Positions 1-7,923 of a stretch of 64,000 nt of DNA are shown one piece after another (position 1 is the stretch's first letter; every line of letters starts with the position of its first letter). Under the pieces are notes generated by a model. The model saw only the letters and a program-made list of their open reading frames with translations, ran no database searches and had not been told where the DNA came from. Location: positions 73,615 through 137,614 of the forward strand of contig CAKOYF010000003.1 of NCBI GenBank assembly GCA_934130595.1, given 5' to 3'. Both the position numbers and the translations under genes were made by a program. This DNA is from an uncultured Clostridia bacterium. GTDB taxonomy: Bacteria; Bacillota; Clostridia; TANB77; CAG-465.

Positions 1-189
1 TTTTTCAAGCATTTCTAAGAAATTTTCCTTTACAAAAAATCTAGTATCATATGTTTTTGTAACAGAAGATACAATTGGAATTATTCTTGCTACTTTTTCT
101 TTTTTTAGGTCATCAATTAATCCCTTAATTTTAGGAAAATTACAAAAAGATCCTGTTATTCCTAGTCCTATATTTAAATTTTCTAGCAT
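1..189 (-). CDS. dpaB: Dipicolinate synthase subunit B, N-terminal part (runs off window)
   Basis: The first 63 codons of a flavoprotein-family gene whose 3' end lies outside the window. The start has a GGAGG ribosome binding site eight bases upstream. The translation shows GLGITGSFCNF followed by IPIVS and a DTRFF segment, the N-terminal pattern of DpaB (SpoVFB). DpaB works with DpaA to make dipicolinic acid, the calcium chelator of the spore core, in the mother cell. In Bacillus dpaA and dpaB are adjacent; here dpaA is about 45 kb away. The identification rests on 63 residues only, but the motif run is characteristic. Confidence 0.8.
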   Translation of the reverse strand, partial: MLENLNIGLGITGSFCNFPKIKGLIDDLKKEKVARIIPIVSSVTKTYDTRFFVKENFLEMLEK

Positions 190-244
190 ATTTACACCTC
201 CAATACTATAGTCTATGTATTTTTGAAATTTACGTGAACGCAAA

Positions 245-272
245 AAAAGATAGAATATTTTTTCTATCTTTT
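245..272 (-). terminator. Rho-independent terminator upstream of dpaB
   Basis: A perfect 11-bp stem (245-255 with 262-272) with a 6-base loop is followed on the minus strand by a run of T. It would stop transcripts coming from the lexA side before dpaB. Confidence 0.65.
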
Positions 273-293
273 CTTTAAATATAATTTTAAAAA

Positions 294-407
294 TTAATTT
301 TCTTTTAATAGCTCAATAGTATTAACTTTTTTAATTTTTATTCTACTTATTATTGTAGATAATATTACAATATAGACACCAATATAAATATAAAAACTGC
401 TAGTTTT
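294..407 (-). pseudogene. Remnant of an FtsX-type ABC permease C-terminus
   Basis: No start codon or ribosome site, but the minus frame ending in TAA at 294 reads a hydrophobic stretch (YIYIGVYIVILSTII), then basic residues and KKVNTIELLKEN. A last membrane helix followed by a short tail of the type 'NPIEALR' is how FtsX/MacB-like permeases end. The fragment is cut off by the lexA terminator and lexA itself, so it looks like residue of a deleted transporter gene. The match is short and could be chance. Confidence 0.35.
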
Positions 408-420
408 AAACTAACAGTTT
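394..420 (-). terminator. lexA terminator
   Basis: A 10-bp stem with one G-U pair (394-403 with 411-420), seven-base loop, followed on the minus strand by TTTTTATATTT just after the lexA stop codon. Confidence 0.7.
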
Positions 421-426
421 CACATT

Positions 427-1035
427 CTATATTTTTCTAAATAATCCTATAACTTTACCTAATATTTGGCAATCTTTTACTATTATTGGATCCATAGTAG
501 AATTTTCTGGTTGTAATCTTATATATCCGTCTTCTTTATAAAAAGTCTTCACTGTAGCTTCACCTTCAATCATTGCTACAACAATTTGACCATTTCTTGC
601 AGTACTTTGCTTTGTAACTATTATATAATCTCCATCATTTATACCTGCTTCAATCATACTCTCGCCTTGAACTTTTAATATAAAGTTATCATTTTGTAAA
701 GCATCTTTTGTAAAAAAGCTTTCTCCTATTGACATATAATCTTCAATATTTTCTGTAGCAAGAATTGGTTCTCCAGCGGCTACTTTTCCAACAATAGGAA
801 CAGATATTGTTGATTCAGTTCCAACAACTCTTATTGCTCTTGTTTTTAAATCACCTTTATCTATATATCCTTTTTCAGCTAATCTCCATATATATTGATG
901 TGCAGAAGATGTAGACTTAAATCCAAGTGCTGCACAAATTTCTCTTACAGATGGTGGATATCCTGTATCTTTAATTTGCTTTTTTATATATTCTAAAACT
1001 TTTTTCTCTTTATCATTTAAAGTTGTGTTTTCCAT
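427..1035 (-). CDS. lexA: LexA repressor, SOS regulator
   Basis: A 202-residue LexA of normal length. Residues 1-70 form the winged helix DNA-binding domain (recognition part around REICAALGFKSTSSAHQ); the rest is the S24 peptidase-like dimerisation and self-cleavage domain. The cleavage site VAAGEP places the scissile bond at Ala87-Gly88, the catalytic serine is Ser126 in QGESM and the lysine is Lys163 in EATVK. RecA-stimulated self-cleavage would lift repression of DNA repair genes. The gene is monocistronic, with its own terminator, and has two LexA-type operators in its promoter, so autoregulation is expected. Confidence 0.97.
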   Translation of the reverse strand: MENTTLNDKEKKVLEYIKKQIKDTGYPPSVREICAALGFKSTSSAHQYIWRLAEKGYIDKGDLKTRAIRVVGTESTISVPIVGKVAAGEPILATENIEDYMSIGESFFTKDALQNDNFILKVQGESMIEAGINDGDYIIVTKQSTARNGQIVVAMIEGEATVKTFYKEDGYIRLQPENSTMDPIIVKDCQILGKVIGLFRKI

Positions 1036-1050
1036 TATATTTCCCCCTTC

Positions 1051-1107
1051 AAACTAATGTTCACAAAAATTATATCATAATAAAATTTTAGTGTCAAACA
1101 AAAGTTC
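1051..1107 (-). promoter_or_regulatory. lexA promoter with two LexA boxes
   Basis: On the minus strand a perfect sigma-A promoter is visible: TTGACA at 1092-1097, 17-base spacer, TATAAT at 1069-1074. Two copies of GAAC-N4-GTTT flank it: one at 1096-1107 overlapping the -35 and one at 1051-1062 just after the -10. This matches the Gram-positive SOS box GAAC-N4-GTTY and explains autorepression. Confidence 0.85.
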
Positions 1108-1133
1108 TATTTTAGACTTAAAAAAGCATAGTA

Positions 1134-1159
1134 AAAGTGCACCGAATCTAGTGCACTTT
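1134..1159 (-). terminator. pfkA terminator
   Basis: A perfect 9-bp stem (1134-1142 with 1151-1159), eight-base loop; T-rich on both sides, so it may work in both directions. It lies just after the pfkA stop codon. Confidence 0.75.
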
Positions 1160-1171
1160 AGTATTTTTTTA

Positions 1172-2248
1172 TTATTCTTGTCCGAAACATACTCCCATAT
1201 CTTTAGCTGTTCTACATAAGTCATCTGTTTCTATATTAAGTATTCTTGGAATTCTTTCTTTAGGGAATGCCATTTTTACAACAGTTCCACCTTTTATTCC
1301 AACAATATATCCTGGTTCTCCATCTATTAATAATTTACAAGCTGCATTTCCTAGTCTTGCTCCTAATATAATATCTGATGTAGTTGGTTCACCACCTCTT
1401 TGAATATGTCCTAGAATTGTCGCTCTAGTTTCATATCCAGTTAATTGCTCTATTTGAGCCGCTAATTTTTGTGATACACCACCATATCTTTTTTGCTCAA
1501 AGCTATCTTTTACAAGCATTGCTATTGTTTCTTCTCCACCTTTTTCTTTAGCAGCTTCTGAAACAGCAATAATTACATATCTTTTTCCTGACTTCATTAT
1601 TTCGTCTACTTTATCACAAACAACTTTTAAATTGTAATCTTGTTCTGGAAGAAGAATTATGTCTGCACCTGATGCAAATCCAGCGTAAAGAGTTAAGTAT
1701 CCAGATGTTCTTCCCATTAATTCTACAACCATTACTCTTCTATGAGAATAAGCAGTTGTTATTAATTTTCTTATAGCATCAACAGCTGCATCTATAGCTG
1801 TTTGGAAACCTATTGTAGGTTCTGATGCTGACATATCATTATCTATTGTTTTTGGAATTCCAACTGTTGGCATACCATGTTCATATATTACTCTTGCAGA
1901 ATCTAATGTTCCATCTCCTCCGATAATAACCATCCCTTGTACGCCTTGTGCTCTTAATTTTTCAATACCTTCATCTACTCTGTCTTCAAATTCTCCTGTT
2001 TTTTTGTTGTAATAGTGGAATGGACATTCTTTATTTGATGAACCAAGCATTGTTCCACCTTTAGTTTCTATACTTCTTACTACTTCTGGATTTAATTCTA
2101 TATAGTTTCCTTCAACAAATCCTATATATCCGTCCATTACTCCTATTACTTCAATTCCTCTTGTTGCTGCTGTCATTACTATTGATTTAATAGCACTGTT
2201 TAGTCCTGCACAATCTCCACCTGCAGTCATAATTGCGATTTTATTCAT
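1172..2248 (-). CDS. pfkA: 6-phosphofructokinase, mixed-substrate type
   Basis: A 358-residue phosphofructokinase that phosphorylates fructose 6-phosphate in glycolysis. The nucleotide loop reads GGDGT (110-114), the catalytic loop PKTIDND (132-138) and the sugar-binding MGR is at 178-180. Gly at the second position after GGD points to ATP as donor, whereas the Lys in PKTIDND is the residue found in pyrophosphate-dependent and mixed-type enzymes; classical bacterial PfkA has Gly there. It thus belongs to the mixed-type branch, and donor choice is not settled by sequence. It lies 13 bases after the epimerase fusion gene, with a GGAG site, and is probably co-transcribed with it. Confidence 0.93.
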   Translation of the reverse strand: MNKIAIMTAGGDCAGLNSAIKSIVMTAATRGIEVIGVMDGYIGFVEGNYIELNPEVVRSIETKGGTMLGSSNKECPFHYYNKKTGEFEDRVDEGIEKLRAQGVQGMVIIGGDGTLDSARVIYEHGMPTVGIPKTIDNDMSASEPTIGFQTAIDAAVDAIRKLITTAYSHRRVMVVELMGRTSGYLTLYAGFASGADIILLPEQDYNLKVVCDKVDEIMKSGKRYVIIAVSEAAKEKGGEETIAMLVKDSFEQKRYGGVSQKLAAQIEQLTGYETRATILGHIQRGGEPTTSDIILGARLGNAACKLLIDGEPGYIVGIKGGTVVKMAFPKERIPRILNIETDDLCRTAKDMGVCFGQE

Positions 2249-2261
2249 AACTTATCTCTCC

Positions 2262-3629
2262 TTACTTTAACATATTCTTCTCTTTGCTACTCATCTTTTC
2301 AGTAGCATATGATTTTAAAATAGTAGGTATCTTTCTACTATTATTTTTTTCTACTAAATACAACAATGTGTCCTTAGGGTTTACTTTATATAGCTCTCTT
2401 AATACCCAACCTGTTGCCTTTTGATATAAGTGATATTCTTCGTAAAAAACATCATTTAAGACTCTAAATACCACCTCTTTTCTTCCTGCTTTTGCTATAT
2501 ATAATAAAGATACTATTCCTATTCTTTTTGTCCATACTTTATCTGATTTTGTATATTCTCTTAACACCAAGTATATCTCACTATCTGTCTTTTCTAATAA
2601 CTGTTTTCCTATACATATAGGTGCAAGAGCATCAACTAAATCCCAGTTATTTATATGCTCAACATTTTTATCTATGAATTCTTTAATTTCATCCTTATTG
2701 CTACTGTTTACCATATTTGTTAAACAAAATATAGCAAATCTTCTATAATCATGAATAGGAGATGAAATAAAAAACTCAATTGTATTTAGTGAAATTATAT
2801 TATACCACACTTTTGCTAGTTTTCGAAGTCTTGGAACTCTAATTCCTAATAAAATATCTCCTTGTGCATATCCTCCTTCTACTGCTTGTACTGTTCTTCT
2901 TTCAAATTCTAAGTTTGCCTCTTTAGGAAGAGTTTCTATATTTAGTATAATATTTAACATATTTACTCTATCTTGAAGTTTCATTTCATATTTAGTTAAA
3001 TAACTTCCAACAACAGCACTATCTACACCAGCAGATATAACTTTACTTATTGTTTGATCATTTATTCCTCCATCCACTTGAACAAATATATTACCATATT
3101 TTTCTTTAATTTTAGCTATTTTATCTGTAGTTGATTCTATATAGCTTTGACCACCAAATCCTGGTTCTACTGACATGACTAATATTTTATCTATTTTAGC
3201 TATATATTTTTCCAGAACAGACATGTCTGTCTTTGGCTTTAGCGCTACACCAATATTTAAATTTCCTCCTAATTTTCTTTTTTTGTCTAAAAGATAATTT
3301 AAAGTATCTTCAAATTTTGAAATTTCATAGTGAATTGTTATATCATTACACCCTAGTTTTATAGCTTTATCTATATAGCCATCTTCTACTGGTCGCGCCA
3401 CCATAAGATGTGTATCGACATGATATCCAGATTTTTCAACTTCTTCTATCTTTTTTATATCTATTCCAGTATTTGGAACAAATTCATTATCCATAACGTC
3501 AAAATGAATAGTTATATTAAAAAGCTTTTCTATCTTTTTATTATCTAACATTTTTTCTACATTTTTTAATTTTTCTAAAAATGATGATATATTTTCTGCA
3601 TTTAATATAGATATAGATAAATTGTTCAT
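2262..3629 (-). CDS. Ribulose-phosphate 3-epimerase fused to AlkD-like DNA alkylation repair domain
   Basis: One continuous 455-residue frame with two unrelated domains. Residues 1-225 form a TIM-barrel ribulose-phosphate 3-epimerase: HFDVMD (His42, Asp44, Asp47), DTHLMV (His74), VMSVEPGFGGQ (152-161), VDGGI with Asp186 nearby, and VVGSY. All metal and catalytic residues are present, so pentose-phosphate epimerase activity is expected. Residues about 230-455 are a HEAT-like DNA alkylation repair (AlkD family) domain: GDILLGIRVPRLRKLAK, DYRRFAIFCL and NNWDLVD. The two activities have no obvious link. The neighbour rsgA is the usual partner of rpe in Firmicutes, so the epimerase half is in its native place. 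Start chosen by a strong GGAGG site. Confidence 0.88.
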   Translation of the reverse strand: MNNLSISILNAENISSFLEKLKNVEKMLDNKKIEKLFNITIHFDVMDNEFVPNTGIDIKKIEEVEKSGYHVDTHLMVARPVEDGYIDKAIKLGCNDITIHYEISKFEDTLNYLLDKKRKLGGNLNIGVALKPKTDMSVLEKYIAKIDKILVMSVEPGFGGQSYIESTTDKIAKIKEKYGNIFVQVDGGINDQTISKVISAGVDSAVVGSYLTKYEMKLQDRVNMLNIILNIETLPKEANLEFERRTVQAVEGGYAQGDILLGIRVPRLRKLAKVWYNIISLNTIEFFISSPIHDYRRFAIFCLTNMVNSSNKDEIKEFIDKNVEHINNWDLVDALAPICIGKQLLEKTDSEIYLVLREYTKSDKVWTKRIGIVSLLYIAKAGRKEVVFRVLNDVFYEEYHLYQKATGWVLRELYKVNPKDTLLYLVEKNNSRKIPTILKSYATEKMSSKEKNMLK

Positions 3630-3658
3630 ATAGTTACCTCCTTTTTAACGCTATTTTA

Positions 3659-3687
3659 ATGATACTATACTTATTTTAATAATTCAA
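3659..3687 (-). promoter_or_regulatory. Promoter for the epimerase-AlkD/pfkA unit
   Basis: TTGAAT (3682-3687), 17-base spacer, TATCAT (3659-3664) on the minus strand, 30 bases before the start codon and after the rsgA terminator. Confidence 0.5.
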
Positions 3688-3752
3688 GAAAAAAGCTATA
3701 TATTTACAATTTTTATTTTCTATATCTGTATTTATCTTTTTTAGGTAAAAAA

Positions 3753-3775
3753 AATAACGCTATATTAGCGCTATT
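3753..3775 (-). terminator. rsgA terminator
   Basis: A 9-bp stem with one G-U pair (3753-3761 with 3767-3775) followed on the minus strand by eight T residues; it overlaps the rsgA stop codon. Confidence 0.75.
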
Positions 3776-4685
3776 TATATCTTCTATCATATTTTTCTTT
3801 TAATTTTTCATAGATATATACATATCTTTCATATCTACCTGAATCTATCTTATTTTCATTTACTTTTCTTTTTATATTGCAAACCTTATCACTCTCAATA
3901 ACATGAGCACAATCATCATAATCACAACCAGAATTTAAAAATTCAGGGTAATAATTTCTAAGTTGTTTATGCTCTACATCATATAACTCATAGCTAGAAA
4001 ATCCCGGTGTATCTAATATATATGATTCTGTGTCTATTGAATATAGTGTAACAGATTTTGTTGTATGTTTTCCTCTTTTAGTTTTTCTACCAATTTCTCC
4101 AACTTCTAGTTTAGATTTTTCCTCAGAAATATCTAGAATTTCTCTTACTATAGAAGATTTTCCAACTCCTGAATTTCCAGAAAATGCAGAAGTCTTTTTT
4201 CTTAGTAATTGTTTTAGTAAATCTATTCCTATTTCTTTTTTAGCACTAACGTATACCACTTCTACACCTATTTTGCCATAAACACTATTTATATATTCTA
4301 TATCTTTTTTAGCTTCCATGTCCTCATCTGCTAAATCTATTTTATTTACACAAATAACAGGTTTAATTTTCTTAGAAAAACATAATACTATTTGTTTATC
4401 TAAAAGTATGTAGTCTGGCTTTGGAGCTCCAACAGATACTACTATAATCATCTGATCTATATTACTAACCGGTGGTCTAATTAACGAATTATTTCTTTTT
4501 TGAACATTTATTATCATGTAGTCTTCTTTTACTCGTTCTACTTCAACTATGTCTCCAACTAATATACTCTCTTTCTTTTTTAAGTTTCCTCTAACTTTAG
4601 CAGATATTATATCCTCACTATTTTTTACTTTTAATATATATATATCTAAGTCTATTCTGATTACTTTTGCAATTATATTTTCCAT
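3771..4685 (-). CDS. rsgA: Ribosome small-subunit biogenesis GTPase RsgA
   Basis: RsgA (YloQ) is a circularly permuted GTPase that helps late maturation of the 30S subunit. An N-terminal OB fold precedes the G4 motif NKID, then G1 GNSGVGKS, the switch region and G3 DTPG, followed by a zinc-binding tail with the pattern C-x4-C-x-H-x6-C (CDYDDCAHVIESDKVC). A GTG six bases further upstream (4691) is possible, but the GGAG site spaces correctly only for the ATG at 4685, giving 304 residues. In many Firmicutes rsgA directly follows prkC; here an island of about 3.3 kb lies between them. Confidence 0.95.
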   Translation of the reverse strand: MENIIAKVIRIDLDIYILKVKNSEDIISAKVRGNLKKKESILVGDIVEVERVKEDYMIINVQKRNNSLIRPPVSNIDQMIIVVSVGAPKPDYILLDKQIVLCFSKKIKPVICVNKIDLADEDMEAKKDIEYINSVYGKIGVEVVYVSAKKEIGIDLLKQLLRKKTSAFSGNSGVGKSSIVREILDISEEKSKLEVGEIGRKTKRGKHTTKSVTLYSIDTESYILDTPGFSSYELYDVEHKQLRNYYPEFLNSGCDYDDCAHVIESDKVCNIKRKVNENKIDSGRYERYVYIYEKLKEKYDRRYK

Positions 4686-4778
4686 ACTCACTCCAACTCA
4701 TATAGTATATATTTTACTATAATTTCTTTTTGATTTCAAGCTAAAGATTTCTAAGTAATTAAATTAGAAAAGAAAAAA

Positions 4779-4800
4779 GTAGATACAAATATGTATCTAC
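4779..4800 (-). terminator. Terminator after the DUF402 gene
   Basis: A perfect 9-bp stem (4779-4787 with 4792-4800), four-base loop, followed on the minus strand by six T residues. Confidence 0.8.
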
Positions 4801-4810
4801 CATCTATCAA

Positions 4811-5386
4811 CTATATCTGATTTTTTCTATATTTATAGTAATCTTTTAGTCCTCTATTTATAAATCTATTTTTTCCTTCTTTTATCTCTTTCATAAGAGC
4901 ATTAGCTACCTTATATGCAAGATCATACTCTTCTTGGTCGATTTTTTCTTCTTTTAGTGCTGCTTTTAATTCATCTCTATCATCAAGTAAAATAAATGGT
5001 TCTGATTTTGTTGCTGCTTTCTCATATACTATAACGTCTAAATAAAGATCGTTATAAAAAGGAATATCTAACCCATCTTCTTTTCTAATTTCTCTTTGAA
5101 GAATAATATCAAAATAATACTCTAGTATTTCTTTTTTATCGTTTATATGTGCTCTTACATTGTATAGCTCATCTATTGGACTATATTCTAGTATTGTGTA
5201 TCCTTTATCTAGCTTGGTAATCCATTCCCCATTTACAGGAATAATATGTGGCTCTGTTAATTCCTTTACTTCTTTTAAAGTTATATATGAGTTTAGACTT
5301 TCATCTTTTACAATTGTAACATCCATATCTGTTACTTCTCTTGTTTGTTTTTTTCTAATATCTACCCATTTGTTTAATTCTTTCAT
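4811..5386 (-). CDS. DUF402 domain protein
   Basis: A 191-residue cytoplasmic protein with the DUF402 pattern in its centre: tyrosine/aspartate-rich segment EYYFDI, then LYLDVIVY and LLDDRDELKAAL, ending in a helical EEYDLAY part. Related proteins include nucleoside tri/diphosphatases, but the substrate here cannot be read from sequence. The first ATG (5392) sits one base from the AGGAGG site; the ATG at 5386 has the right seven-base spacing and is chosen. It lies 12 bases downstream of the broken guanylate kinase gene, in an island between prkC and rsgA, and has its own terminator. Confidence 0.75.
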   Translation of the reverse strand: MKELNKWVDIRKKQTREVTDMDVTIVKDESLNSYITLKEVKELTEPHIIPVNGEWITKLDKGYTILEYSPIDELYNVRAHINDKKEILEYYFDIILQREIRKEDGLDIPFYNDLYLDVIVYEKAATKSEPFILLDDRDELKAALKEEKIDQEEYDLAYKVANALMKEIKEGKNRFINRGLKDYYKYRKNQI

Positions 5387-5398
5387 AAGCATACCTCC

Positions 5399-6083
5399 TT
5401 ATATTTCTTTTTCTTGTGATAAATCCCTTGGGAAAAATTCATCTAAAAATCTAACATTTTCTTTGTTATGAAGACTCTTAGAATATAAAAATTTCATTGT
5501 ATCTAAATCTATACTGTCTAAATCATCTCCGTGTTCTCTTAAAGCATGCATTATTGTCTCTATTTGACTAGCAGCTGTATCTACATCATCATTTATTACT
5601 AGCCAATCACATACTCTTTTTGCTTGTTCTATTTGATTTAAATTTCTTTGAACACGAGTTTTTCCTCTACCTTCCATTTGAGACATAAGTCTTTCCAGTG
5701 TTGGTGGAATTACATATACACACATTGAGTTTTTATATTTTTCTTTAAATTCTGCAGCTCCTTTTGCTCCCATATCCATTATTAGATATTTTCCTCTGTT
5801 TTCTTCACTATCCATATCAATTTTAGGTGCACCGATATGAAAATCCGTCGACTTTAGAGCATGCCATAAGCCTTCCTTGTGAGAATAATCTGTCATAGTT
5901 TTCCTGAGTTGTAAAATTATATTGCTTGCTATCCCTTTCACTTTGTCGCCTGGGACGTGTGGTAAAAGTAGACACTCTCTTATACTCTTGAGTATTTCTT
6001 GAAAGTAAGTTATCTACTATTGTACCTTTTCCTCCACCACTCGGCCCAGAAACTATTACTAATAAATTATTTAACATACACAT
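5399..6083 (-). pseudogene. gmk: Guanylate kinase, frameshifted
   Basis: Two overlapping minus frames together make one guanylate kinase (GMP + ATP to GDP + ADP). The upstream frame carries the P-loop GPSGGGKGT and FTTRPRR; it ends in SYRCT-stop. The downstream frame supplies GAPK, the MDMGAKGA segment, VIPPTLERL and VINDD. Removing one base, the C at 5834, would join TAT directly to GGT GCA CCT and restore the canonical Y-G-x-P. A C-terminal tail of about 48 residues is longer than usual. By my count 5841-5900 is about 40% G+C, well above the surroundings, suggesting transfer. Either a natural mutation in a spare copy or a sequencing error. Starts at 6083 and 6077 are both possible. Confidence 0.85.
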
Positions 6084-6096
6084 TATCTCCTTACTA

Positions 6097-6771
6097 TTAT
6101 TTTTTTCTTATTAAAATAAAGTAATGCCAAAAACTTCTAAAAGTTCCATCATCTTTTTGCTTAAAATCTTGAACTTGTGAAATATATTCAATACTAAAAT
6201 CTTTAAATAAATCTGGAATTATTTCCATGTCAGCATAAAAATGAGGTACTCCTTTTTCAGGACCTTCATCCATTCTTATTTTTGTATTTTTATCTACATA
6301 AATATTTTTTGGATCTTTAAATGTACTCGCATTTTTAGAACCTAGTGTTAAGAAACACTCTCCACCATCTTTTAGTAAATTATATATCTTGTTGATAATT
6401 GCATATATTCCTTCTGTATCTGTGTGTGATATTACATTTCTACATAATATACAATCAAAAGAATTATTTTTATATGGCATATCCATCATATCTGATTGTA
6501 TTATTTCAACATCTAAGCCTTCTTCATTTGCCCATTCTTTTGCATTTGAAACAGCATCTTTTGAAATATCTGTTGCACATGTTTCAAATCCAGCTTTAGC
6601 AAATTGAATAGTATGTCTTCCAAGTCCACATCCGATATCTAAGAATTTTTCCTTTTCTTGACTCTTCCATCTGTTTATTAAATAATATGACTCGATAGAT
6701 GGCTCTAACCACATCTCCCTTTTACATTCATCATTTAGTTTTTTCCAATCCCAACCTTTTGATTTAATCAT
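6097..6771 (-). CDS. Class I SAM-dependent methyltransferase
   Basis: A 224-residue Rossmann-fold methyltransferase. The SAM-binding motif I is FLDIGCGLGRHTIQFAKAG (residues about 43-61), followed by an acidic ATDIS at the end of strand 2, QSDMMDMPY after strand 3 and FDCILCRNVISH at strand 4. Nothing reveals the substrate; the overall type is the small-molecule Methyltransf_11 kind. It lies 13 bases upstream of the broken gmk and 14 bases downstream of the broken radical SAM gene, so it is probably transcribed with them as part of the island. Confidence 0.82.
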   Translation of the reverse strand: MIKSKGWDWKKLNDECKREMWLEPSIESYYLINRWKSQEKEKFLDIGCGLGRHTIQFAKAGFETCATDISKDAVSNAKEWANEEGLDVEIIQSDMMDMPYKNNSFDCILCRNVISHTDTEGIYAIINKIYNLLKDGGECFLTLGSKNASTFKDPKNIYVDKNTKIRMDEGPEKGVPHFYADMEIIPDLFKDFSIEYISQVQDFKQKDDGTFRSFWHYFILIRKK

Positions 6772-6785
6772 AATATTATACCTCC

Positions 6786-7890
6786 TTACATTGATATTAA
6801 TCTTTCATCTTCTCTCTTTTTTAGAGAATCTGCTTTAATATTTTTCTTTGTTACATGTCTAAGATATGACACTTCTTCTTGCCAATATTCTCCTTTAAGT
6901 TTAATATAATGTTCTAATATCTCAAATTCACTATCTTCTAGTTCAATACTTTTTAGTACTTCTTTAAATTCTTCTCTAGTTATTTGTTTTTGACTTTCCT
7001 CTTTACATCTAGTGTAATTAGGGCAATCTTTATCACAAAAGCCAATTTTATTGCTTCCAATGCATATTGGATAACTTATACATTTTGGGGAGCAATAATA
7101 AATTCTGGCACTATGTCCATTATAGTCCGGTCTTCCCAAAACATAACTAACTCCACATGAAGTCTTTTTAAAAGTAGGATAATCTTTATTTATCTCTTTA
7201 AAAGTGTCTTTTATTCTTTGGTATGTTTGAGGTAATAATACTTTATGATCTGGATCGTATTTTTTTGGTACGCTTATATTAAGATTATCTAAAACCTTAC
7301 ATAAATATGTATTTAATCTTATACCAGATATTATACTTGCATCACAATATTTTGTTACTATTTTTGCAACATGCTCAATAGTTTCCTTATCGCTATTTAT
7401 TCCCTCAATTACAGGTCTATAGTAATTAATTAGTTTTATCTTTGGATATCTAGATAATATTTCCATCGTTTCAATCTGTCTTTTTTCATCCCTGTTTTCA
7501 TACTTTTCAGAAAGTCCTGAAAAAGTATATAGTACAATGATGTTTAAATTTATCTCAGATAGTATTCTAGCACATTCCTCGCTAATATATCCCTTTGTAA
7601 TTAACATTACAGGGTTTTCCATCTTGTTTTTCTCCATTTCTTTTAATATTTTGATTGTACTTTGTGTAACAATTGAATTTAAAAATGGATCTGTTTGATT
7701 ATTAATTGAAATTGGAATACTCCTTGTATAAAGTCTAAATTGCAATAACCCGTTTAACTAACTGTTCTTCGTCTGCTACTTTTTCAACTTTAGTACGATT
7801 TCCAAGTACACTCAATATGCAATATTTACATCCTATTGTACAACCATTGTATGAAGAAATTGATATTGATGATTTTAAATAATTTAACAT
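6786..7890 (-). pseudogene. Radical SAM protein, frameshifted
   Basis: A good GGAGGG site precedes an ATG at 7890 opening a 51-codon frame that contains the radical SAM signature C-TIG-C-KY-C (CxxxCxxC) and stops at 7735. The rest of the protein continues in another frame from about 7745 to 6786: FRLYTRSIPISINNQTDPF, LITKGYISEE and a C-terminal cysteine-rich part (CSPKCISYPIC and CDKDCPNYTRC) that could hold an auxiliary iron-sulfur cluster. The total length, 1105 bases, is not a multiple of three, so a single-base change near 7740 breaks the gene. Its substrate is unknown. Calling only the large frame would hide the cluster-binding cysteines. Confidence 0.85.
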
Positions 7891-7923
7891 ATAGATCCCT
7901 CCTTTTTATTAATAAATATATTG

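Noticed and set aside
5399..5941. A separate 180-residue gene starting at 5941
   Set aside because: Its first 35 residues are a shadow of the guanylate kinase N-terminal frame; the real content is the C-terminal part of gmk after a frameshift.
6786..7745. An intact 319-residue gene starting at TTG 7745
   Set aside because: No ribosome site, and the family's N-terminus with the radical SAM cysteines is found just upstream in another frame.
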